7,077 nt of DNA. Origin: Candidatus Bathyarchaeota archaeon (GTDB lineage Archaea > Thermoproteota > Bathyarchaeia > 40CM-2-53-6). A model generated the notes under the pieces. The model searched no databases. It was not told the origin of the DNA and was given only the letters and a program-made list of their open reading frames with translations. Within the stretch, counting starts at the first letter, position 1; every line of letters begins with the position of its first letter. The stretch is taken from NCBI GenBank assembly GCA_005882905.1, contig VBBG01000103.1, positions 1-7,077 on the forward strand. The letters run 5' to 3'. Both the position numbers and the translations under genes were made by a program. Shown in pieces: positions 1 to 5,907 of the stretch.

Positions 1-2633
1 GTCGCCGTACCAACACCACCGGTTGTAGGAGCGATAAAGTCGACCAGAACACCAACCTCTGTCAGATTAGGACTGGCATTGGCCGTAACGGCAAGCTTCG
101 CATTGACGGCTACCGTGATACTAGCGGTCGCGTTCACGCCGAGACTATCGGTGGCGGTGACAGTCGCATTGAACGTTCCGGTATTGGCGTAAGCGTGGGT
201 CGTCGAGCAGCCAGCGCCAGTAGTGGTATCACCAAAAGCCCAGCTGCAGATGATGGTACCAGCACCATCTGCAGGCATAATGGTAAAGCTCGTCGCCTTG
301 CTCACCTCGGTCGGGTTTGGACCGGCAACAGCCGTAACACTCAATCTAGGATTGACCGCTACCGAAACTGCGGTCGACCCTGCAGTCACGCTGGTTGAGT
401 CGGTGACTGTTACCATTGCGCTAAATGTTCCTGTTGCGTTGTAGGTGTGATTGGTAGTGGCGGTTGTGGTTGTTGCGGTCGTGCCGTCGCCAAAGGTCCA
501 GTTGTACGAAGCGTATGGGGGCGATCCTCCCGTGGCCCTGGCAGTGAAGGTCGTGCTGACTGCAAGCTCCGTCGGATTCGCACTGATGACCAGAATCACA
601 GCAAGGGCCGATCCAACATTGAAGGTAACCGACGTGGTAGCATTGACGGTGAGAATGTCCGTGGCAGTGACCGTGGCGGTGAACGTCCCGCTAGTGGTGT
701 AAGTGTGGATAGTCGAGCAGCCAGAACCAGTAGTGTTATCACCAAAGTTCCAGGTGCAAGTCGCAGTGCCCACACCACCAGAGGGAGTGGCGGTGAGGGT
801 GAGGCTCTGTCCAACTACAGGGTTAGACGTACTGGTGGTCATGGTCACTGTCAGCTTGGGGCTGACGGTTATGGTCGTGTTGTTCGTCGCGGTCACGCCC
901 AGAGCATCAGTCGCGGTGACAATGGCTGTGAATGTTCCGGCACCAGTGTAGGTGTGGCTTGCAGAACATGTGTTAGCGGTACCGCTATCTCCAAAGGTCC
1001 ACTTGCAAGTCGGTGTTCCAAGACCGCCTGTGGTGGGCGCTGTAGAGCCGACCGCAACGCTAATCTCGGTTGGATTAGGAGTAGCGACCGCGGTTACGGT
1101 CAACCTCGCATTGACAGTTACTGAGACGCTAGATGTCGCTGTCTTACCAGCCGAATCGGCGACTGTTACGGTCACGCTGAATGTTCCAGTCGAATTGTAA
1201 GTGTGGATCGTAGTGGCTGCGGACGTAGTCGCGGTCGTGCCATCACCAAAAGTCCAGCTGTATGACGTGTAAGCAGGCGTTCCACCAACAGCTGTAGCCG
1301 TGAAGGTGGGATTGATGGTGGGTTCGGTCGAGTTCGGACTGGCATTTAGGCTCACACCGAGCGTTGATACAATATTGACGGTAACCGACGCGGTAGCCGT
1401 GACAGAAAGAGCGTCGGTTGCTGTGACCTTGGCCGTGAAAGTTCCCTGAGTGTTGTATGCGTGGGTTTTGGAGCATCCGCTGCCCGTGGATCCATCGCCA
1501 AAGTTCCAGCTGCACGTGGCCACGCCAACGCCGTTGCCGGTCGTGGCGGTGAAGGTGAGGCTCTGTCCAACTACAGGGTTAGGCGTACTGGTGCTAACAG
1601 CCACTGTCAGCTTGGGGCTGACGGTTATGATGATGCTGTTTGTCGCGGTCACGCCCAGATTGTCTGTTGCAGTCACTGTCGCGGTGTAGTTCGCGGCATT
1701 AGCGTAGACGTGCGTGATCGAGCACCCGGAGGAGGATGGAGAGCCGTCGCCGAAGTTCCAGTTGCACGAGACTGGAGACACGCCGCCCGAGGTCGTCGCC
1801 GAAAGACTGATGGAATAACCGACCTCAGATGGGTTGGGAACGGCATGGACCGAAGAGACTTGTAATCTAGCAGACACGGCAACGGAATATGATGCCGAGG
1901 TCGCGGTAATTCCTGCCGAGTCCTTTACTGTGACTGTTACACTGCATGTCCCGGACGCCGTATAGACGTGCGCGGCCGAGTTACCTGAGCCGGTAGAGCC
2001 GTCACCGAAGTCCCAGACGAATGAAACGTATGGTTGTGTTCCACCGGAAGCTGTCGCTGTGAGGTTGACTGCCACGCCAACCTCGCTTGAACCAGAGGCA
2101 GTGACGGCGACAGTCAAGGGGGGAGCATTAATGGTGATGCTCGCAGATGCTGACGCGAGTCTCCCTTTGGCGTCGGTAGCGTTCACTCGTACGGTATAGG
2201 CTCCAGCGACAGCGTATTTGTGGGAGGCCGTGCTGCCGGTAGCGAGGCTGGTTCCGTCGCCAAAGTTCCAAGAGAACGAGTAGGGAGAAGTGCCGCCTGA
2301 GGTCGCGGCCGAAAAGCTGACACTAGTTCCAATGATACCAGAGGAGGCACCACTGACCGTCACGGCTAGAGGAGCGGCAACAGTGACCGTAGCTGATGCC
2401 GAGCCAATCTTGCCGTTTGTATCAGTAGCGTTCACTGTCACGGTATAGGTTCCGGCCCTGGTGTACGTGTGAGTCATGGTGTTAGGAAGGCCGGTCCCTC
2501 CAGGCACGTTGCTCGCAGAATCGCCGAAGTTCCAGCTAAACTTGTACGGGGAGGTTCCGCCTGTGGCGGTGGAGTTGAAACTGATCGAGTCGCCCACCAC
2601 CGGGCGAGGTGGGGCGTATGAGAGACTCGTTTG
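1..2633 (-). repeat. Tandem array of PKD domains, ten complete units plus start of an eleventh
   Basis: Each unit encodes 83-88 residues with the PKD signature (S/N/T)-W-x-F-G-D, then H-x-Y, then G-x-(F/Y)-x-(A/V)-x-V-T-x-x-D. The signature tryptophans fall at residues 358, 446, 531, 616, 700, 784, 869, 952, 1036 and 1122 of the gene starting at 3605. The array is cut by the left edge in the eleventh unit, just after GGVGTA. PKD domains are extracellular immunoglobulin-like beta sandwiches, usually spacers or binding modules. Units 1-3 are the most diverged; units 4-10 are closer to each other and form a higher-order pattern. Confidence 0.93.
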
Positions 2634-3605
2634 TGGTGCTAGGTTTTTGAAGAATTGGGTCATGGTGGATGCGGAGCCGTCTTTTGAGGTTAGGGGCGAG
2701 AGGCCCCACGCGGTTTCGAGGGTGGTGAGTACCGAGTAGTGGTTGTATGATTTCGATGATTGGAATTTTGTCTTGGCAATGGGTCCTGCCCAGATGGCTG
2801 GGACGTTGCCGACGGATGAGCCGCTGGACTCGGCGAATGTGATGAAGAGTGCTGCGTTCTGGGTTGCGAAGACGGTGCTGCTCAGTATTTTCGGGACGAG
2901 CTGTGAGAGATACTTGTCACCTGTCGATAGGGAGCAGTCGTGTATGTCGTCGCACTGGTTGGGCGTGAGCCAGTTGTAATTCGCTGCGGAGGATGTGGAG
3001 CCGAGGGATTTGAGGAACAGATCGTCTGTCTCAATGCTGGAAGTGACCACCGAGTTTGCCCTGAGTAGGTTGTCGCATCTTGCGGGATCGTTGACGATGT
3101 TTTGGAAGTAGATGAAGGGGAAGTGTTTTGAGTTGTACTGGGCGTTGGACGGTGAGAGGTTGCACCCCTGGGACACGGGATAGTCTTCAGCCCAGGCCTT
3201 CCAGGTCAGTCCCGCTCCTTCTATACGATCAACAATGTTCACAGCGCTGACCGGGCACTGGGTCGGGTAGCAGTCGGCTGTCAGACCAAAAGTACTGGCG
3301 CCGATGAGGGCAAGATAGTTGGGATCACTGACAGCAGCTTCGACATTGGAATAGGCAGTGGCATACCCGTAGGCGTTTGCTAAAGAGTTGATGTATGGCG
3401 CAGCCGACGACCCGTACACCTCTTTTGCGCTAGCGTTGTTCATGGCGATGACGACTATGTAGTCGAAAGGGGCCTGGCTGGGTGGTGTGGCCTGGACAGC
3501 TGGATAGCTTCTCCTATCGTGATTCGTCGACACCGCAAAGGATGCTATCAGGATTCCGAACACGAGGCAGAGCCCCAGAACTAGAACCTTGAATCTGGCT
3601 CCCAC
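1..3605 (-). CDS. Secreted phosphoesterase-like protein with long PKD-repeat stalk (C-terminus off window)
   Basis: The frame is open for 1201 codons from a GTG at 3605 to the left edge; I checked it for in-frame stops and found none. Residues 5-25 are a hydrophobic signal peptide or anchor (VLVLGLCLVFGILIASFAVS). Residues 47-320 match the phosphoesterase family of acid phosphatases and phospholipase C (PF04185 type). The matching pieces are FDYIVVIAMNN (47-57), SDPNYLALIGASTFG (93-107), GLTWKAWAED (132-141), KHFPF (160-164), CDDIHDC (218-224), FITFAES (254-260) and HYSVLTTLE (289-297). S93 fits the family nucleophile. Two expected metal ligands are changed: the usual M-E-N is M55-N56-N57, and the usual D-E is A258-E259. 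From residue 325 on there are ten complete PKD domains and the start of an eleventh. The start follows an in-frame TAG at 3629-3627 and a GGGAG at good spacing. The protein is probably exported and held away from the cell by the PKD array. Whether the domain is still an enzyme is open; a binding or structural role is the alternative. Confidence 0.88.
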   Translation of the reverse strand, partial: MGARFKVLVLGLCLVFGILIASFAVSTNHDRRSYPAVQATPPSQAPFDYIVVIAMNNASAKEVYGSSAAPYINSLANAYGYATAYSNVEAAVSDPNYLALIGASTFGLTADCYPTQCPVSAVNIVDRIEGAGLTWKAWAEDYPVSQGCNLSPSNAQYNSKHFPFIYFQNIVNDPARCDNLLRANSVVTSSIETDDLFLKSLGSTSSAANYNWLTPNQCDDIHDCSLSTGDKYLSQLVPKILSSTVFATQNAALFITFAESSGSSVGNVPAIWAGPIAKTKFQSSKSYNHYSVLTTLETAWGLSPLTSKDGSASTMTQFFKNLAPQTSLSYAPPRPVVGDSISFNSTATGGTSPYKFSWNFGDSASNVPGGTGLPNTMTHTYTRAGTYTVTVNATDTNGKIGSASATVTVAAPLAVTVSGASSGIIGTSVSFSAATSGGTSPYSFSWNFGDGTSLATGSTASHKYAVAGAYTVRVNATDAKGRLASASASITINAPPLTVAVTASGSSEVGVAVNLTATASGGTQPYVSFVWDFGDGSTGSGNSAAHVYTASGTCSVTVTVKDSAGITATSASYSVAVSARLQVSSVHAVPNPSEVGYSISLSATTSGGVSPVSCNWNFGDGSPSSSGCSITHVYANAANYTATVTATDNLGVTATNSIIITVSPKLTVAVSTSTPNPVVGQSLTFTATTGNGVGVATCSWNFGDGSTGSGCSKTHAYNTQGTFTAKVTATDALSVTATASVTVNIVSTLGVSLNASPNSTEPTINPTFTATAVGGTPAYTSYSWTFGDGTTATTSAATTIHTYNSTGTFSVTVTVADSAGKTATSSVSVTVNARLTVTAVATPNPTEISVAVGSTAPTTGGLGTPTCKWTFGDSGTANTCSASHTYTGAGTFTAIVTATDALGVTATNNTTITVSPKLTVTMTTSTSNPVVGQSLTLTATPSGGVGTATCTWNFGDNTTGSGCSTIHTYTTSGTFTATVTATDILTVNATTSVTFNVGSALAVILVISANPTELAVSTTFTARATGGSPPYASYNWTFGDGTTATTTTATTNHTYNATGTFSAMVTVTDSTSVTAGSTAVSVAVNPRLSVTAVAGPNPTEVSKATSFTIMPADGAGTIICSWAFGDTTTGAGCSTTHAYANTGTFNATVTATDSLGVNATASITVAVNAKLAVTANASPNLTEVGVLVDFIAPTTGGVGTA
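475..1656 (-). repeat. Higher-order 756-base repeat (blocks of three PKD domains)
   Basis: Two stretches exactly 756 bases (252 codons) apart are near-identical in DNA. Positions 801-900 and 1557-1656 match at about 89 of 100 bases by hand count, including a shared gaggctctgtccaactacag. The segment around 475-500 likewise matches 1231-1256 at the same offset (shared gcggtcgtgcc). At protein level, units 5, 6 and 7 pair with units 8, 9 and 10. This is what duplication of a three-domain block would leave behind. Confidence 0.82.
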
Positions 3606-3620
3606 TTCGACTTGTCTCCC
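3603..3620 (-). promoter_or_regulatory. Ribosome binding site and GTG start of the phosphoesterase-PKD gene
   Basis: On the minus strand GGGAG (3620-3616) lies 10 bases before the GTG at 3605-3603. There is no ATG between the upstream in-frame TAG (3629-3627) and the hydrophobic signal segment. GTG is therefore the only reasonable start that keeps the whole signal sequence. Confidence 0.65.
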
Positions 3621-3736
3621 TGGTGTCTACAGCCGTAGACATGGTCTGGCTTGTACGAACGGCCAGAGACTCTGTTGGCGGTCCCGGTCTGGCCCGTCAC
3701 GGTGAAGCCTGATTGTCTCACGAATCTCCGCCGCCA
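3606..3736 (-). other. Intergenic spacer, no clear promoter or terminator
   Basis: This is the only real gap between genes in the window. I see no TATA/BRE-like AT-rich element and no T-run typical of an archaeal terminator. It does hold two small inverted repeats. One is a perfect 6-base dyad at 3625-3640. The other is a weaker stem, TCTGGC (3645-3650) pairing with GCCAGA (3662-3667) across an 11-base loop. Either could shape the transcript leader of the downstream gene, but the role is unknown. Confidence 0.5.
3625..3640. repeat. Perfect inverted repeat upstream of the GTG start
   Basis: gtctac-agcc-gtagac is a perfect 6-base dyad around a 4-base centre, ending 20 bases before the GTG start at 3605 and just upstream of its GGGAG. 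As RNA it could form a short hairpin beside the ribosome binding site; as DNA it could be an operator for a dimeric regulator. A 6-base stem can also arise by chance. Confidence 0.45.
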
Positions 3737-4855
3737 CTATTTCCGACGGCGTACGATCATGAAGATCATCAGTGGGAACGCGCTCATTGCCGTGAGAAAG
3801 CCTCCGACTTTGAGGGTAGTTTCTGAGAGTCCGAGGAAGCTGAGTTCGACCGGCCGAGCGATGACTGTTATGTTCAGGACTTGCGAGGCAGTGTGGCCTA
3901 GCAAGTCGGTCACCGTCACCTCAACTCGATAAACGCGGGGAATCGTATAGTTGTGGATCGGGTTTGGACGGGCAGACGTAAGTCCGTCCCCAAAGTCCCA
4001 CGAGAAAGTGTACGGAGATTGTCCGCCTGAAACCTGTGTGCTGAAAGAGAGGCCTACCGGGGCGAGTCCTTGGGTTGCGTTGGACGAGGCGGTTAGGGCC
4101 AACGCGGGATGGACCCAGACTGCTACGGGCTTGACCACGGTGACTCCGCTGTCGTCTGTCACCGAAAGACTGACCTGGTATAGTCCGAGGGAGGAGTAGG
4201 TGTGAAGAACGCCGATCCCTGTCTGGGGGGCTCCTTCTCCGAGCTGCCACATATGGGCTACGATTACACCGTCGGGGTCGGAGCTAGTGGAGCCGTCGAA
4301 GAACACTGTTTCTCCAGCGAAGACTACTGCAGGTGTCCAGGTAAACTGCGGCACGGGAGGCACGTCGTATTTGACATTGATGATCTTGTAGGTCCGGATG
4401 ATGGCCCCTGTGCTATCCCTGATTGCCACCGTCACATTATACGAACCTCCACTTGCAAACGTGTGAATGGCCGGGTTGCCAGTCCCGTTTATCCCATCAC
4501 CGAAAGTCCATGCGAAGGTGTAGGGTGCAGTTCCACCGCTAGACGTGGCATTCAGAGTAACCGGGTATCCAGCTGCTGGGCTGGAGGGGCTGAAAGTGAG
4601 GACTGCAGTGGGAGGCTGGGCTACCGGAGCAAGAATGGAGCTTGTTAGCATCCCCGATTGCCATTCGTCTCCGGTGGTGAAACCGGCGGGGCTACTAGGA
4701 GGGGAGAGAATCTTGGTCTGCTGTACGAGAGGTATTATGGCTAGGCAGATGACTATGATTGTCAGAGCCCTTCCAATAATTCGCCGGTTACGAGTTGTGC
4801 GGGCTGAGAATCTGAACACGGACCCTCGCGGGTTTCCAAGTGTTGAGGAAGTCAT
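3737..4855 (-). CDS. Membrane-anchored protein with three PKD domains
   Basis: The product has 372 residues. After a basic N-terminus (RTTRNRR, 19-25) comes a membrane segment at about 26-44 (LTIIVICLAIIPLV), then a Pro/Ser-rich linker. Three PKD domains follow at about 82-163 (core WTFGDG, 116-121), 165-248 (a diverged WQLGEG core) and 252-333 (WDFGDG). A second membrane segment at about 350-368 leads to a C-terminal RRRK. Positive charge at both ends puts both termini inside, with the PKD domains looped outside. The start at 4855 is preferred over an ATG at 4927, because it overlaps the kinase stop as ATGA and follows a strong GGGGAGG. Starting at 4927 would add 24 residues and a 76-base overlap without a comparable site. 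No enzyme domain is visible. It is likely a surface scaffold or adhesion-type protein, and its partner is unknown. Translational coupling to the kinase is likely. Confidence 0.88.
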   Translation of the reverse strand: MTSSTLGNPRGSVFRFSARTTRNRRIIGRALTIIVICLAIIPLVQQTKILSPPSSPAGFTTGDEWQSGMLTSSILAPVAQPPTAVLTFSPSSPAAGYPVTLNATSSGGTAPYTFAWTFGDGINGTGNPAIHTFASGGSYNVTVAIRDSTGAIIRTYKIINVKYDVPPVPQFTWTPAVVFAGETVFFDGSTSSDPDGVIVAHMWQLGEGAPQTGIGVLHTYSSLGLYQVSLSVTDDSGVTVVKPVAVWVHPALALTASSNATQGLAPVGLSFSTQVSGGQSPYTFSWDFGDGLTSARPNPIHNYTIPRVYRVEVTVTDLLGHTASQVLNITVIARPVELSFLGLSETTLKVGGFLTAMSAFPLMIFMIVRRRK

Positions 4856-4870
4856 TGGTTGCGCCTCCCC
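4852..4870 (-). promoter_or_regulatory. Strong ribosome binding site and ATGA stop-start overlap
   Basis: GGGGAGG (4870-4864) sits 8 bases before the ATG at 4855. That ATG shares bases with the TGA stop (4854-4852) of the preceding kinase gene. This decides the start of the three-PKD protein and points to coupled translation. Confidence 0.85.
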
Positions 4871-5889
4871 GTTTCCAGGCGACTGCTCTGTGCTCTTCGA
4901 AGGCAGCCTTGGCACTCGTTCAGCCATTCTGAGATCAGATCAAAGTCTGGCCTCAGGGCGAGTAGGTAGTAGGTGTGATAGATTCTCTGAAGATACGTCT
5001 GCGCTTCGAACACTGCTGCTCGGTGCACAAGATCCCGGTCTATGTTCGGCTGGTTTTCTTGATACTCTTGGATGAATGCTTCAACGGCTTGGACAGCGGC
5101 GCCTCCCACTCCATGGGTCATCTTGGTCTGAGCTACGAAATAGCCGACGTCAAAGGCAGGATCACCCATCCGAGCTTCCTCGAAGTCTATTACGGTCGTC
5201 AGATTTGGAGAGACGATGATGTTCCTTGGATGGTAGTCTCCATGAATGGGTTTCCGCGCGGGGGGCTGGAGGGATTTCTGGGCGTCGATTAGCTGGTCTG
5301 AGACCACCTGTATCTCCGATTTTAGAGTTGGAAACAGCCATGATCCGGCCCTCAAGTATCTGTGAGAGGCTACGATTTCATCGTCCCGGGAGAACTCGCC
5401 GTCCAGTCGAATGCTGCTGTTGTGTAGTCTTGCGAGCCATCTAGCTGCGCCCTTCACGTAGGATTCTGGATCGCTTCGACTCTCGAAGATTTCACGGAGA
5501 GTCTGACCCTCCGCCTGCTCCATCATCAGGAACGAAAGTGCGGGTATGTAGAGGACGGGGTTGGGTACTCTTAGATTGCTGTCTTCCCCAAATCCGTTGG
5601 ACCTAAGAGTCTTCATGACCGAGAAAGTGTGTCCGAGACGCTCGTCTGACTCTCTGTATAGGCCGATGTAGTTTCTCGTCGAGTGCTTGAATCTTAAGGT
5701 GTAGTCGATTATTACCTTGCGTAGATGCTTTTTCAGGATTCGGGTCTCGAACCCTTCTAGCTGTTGGGCGCCTGGGTCGAATGCTTCGGTGCTTAGGATG
5801 TCCTTTACGAATTCGACCTCGGTCAGCCCATGAAGAATTGGCTCGTTGAAAGATGCACTGTTAGGATCGTTTCGAATGGGCTGAGTCAT
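4852..5889 (-). CDS. APH/choline-kinase-fold phosphotransferase
   Basis: The product is a 345-residue soluble protein with no membrane segment, of the usual length for the family (PF01636 type), which transfers phosphate from ATP to a hydroxyl of a small molecule. The catalytic loop is HGDYHPRN at 216-223, with D218 as the likely base and N223 as a metal ligand. The metal-binding VIDFEEARMGDPAFDVG follows at 233-249, with D235 in the DFG-like position. The hinge region resembles FLMMEQAEGQTL (120-131), followed by the helix motif ARWLARLHN (149-157). The beta-3 lysine position is less clear: the strand reads YIGLYR (74-79), so arginine may take its place. All core residues I can place with confidence are present, so I expect an active kinase. 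The substrate cannot be read from sequence; a sugar or polyol is possible given the glycosidase upstream. The gene lies 8 bases after that gene and overlaps the next one by 4, so it is almost certainly in the same operon. Confidence 0.88.
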   Translation of the reverse strand: MTQPIRNDPNSASFNEPILHGLTEVEFVKDILSTEAFDPGAQQLEGFETRILKKHLRKVIIDYTLRFKHSTRNYIGLYRESDERLGHTFSVMKTLRSNGFGEDSNLRVPNPVLYIPALSFLMMEQAEGQTLREIFESRSDPESYVKGAARWLARLHNSSIRLDGEFSRDDEIVASHRYLRAGSWLFPTLKSEIQVVSDQLIDAQKSLQPPARKPIHGDYHPRNIIVSPNLTTVIDFEEARMGDPAFDVGYFVAQTKMTHGVGGAAVQAVEAFIQEYQENQPNIDRDLVHRAAVFEAQTYLQRIYHTYYLLALRPDFDLISEWLNECQGCLRRAQSSRLETGRRNQ

Positions 5890-5907
5890 GCCTGGTCCTA
5901 GTCCTCC
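5890..5907 (-). promoter_or_regulatory. Likely ribosome binding site of the kinase, inside the end of the upstream gene
   Basis: GGAGG (5907-5903) overlaps the last codons of the glycosidase-like gene and lies 13 bases before the ATG at 5889. The spacing is longer than usual, so reinitiation after the upstream TAG (5900-5898) may contribute. Confidence 0.45.

Noticed and set aside
447..1124. A 225-codon plus-strand open frame opposite the PKD array, and several shorter ones between 195 and 1865
   Set aside because: They are antisense shadows of the repeat array. The product is low-complexity Gly/Arg/Ser sequence with repeats tracking the PKD units, and the minus-strand frame encodes recognisable PKD domains throughout.
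1..2633. The regular spacing of repeats as a possible CRISPR array or DNA satellite
   Set aside because: The period of about 252 bases is a multiple of three, the units keep an open frame and they encode PKD domains, so these are protein-level repeats.
3645..3667. TCTGGC/GCCAGA stem as a transcription terminator
   Set aside because: The stem is only six bases with an 11-base loop and is not followed by a T-run; it is listed only as part of the spacer.
4856..4927. A longer N-terminus for the three-PKD protein from an ATG at 4927
   Set aside because: It would overlap the kinase by 76 bases, while the ATG at 4855 has a strong GGGGAGG and the classic ATGA overlap.
4545..5075. A 176-codon plus-strand open frame spanning the kinase and PKD gene junction
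   Set aside because: It lies opposite two well-supported genes and its translation shows no recognisable domain.
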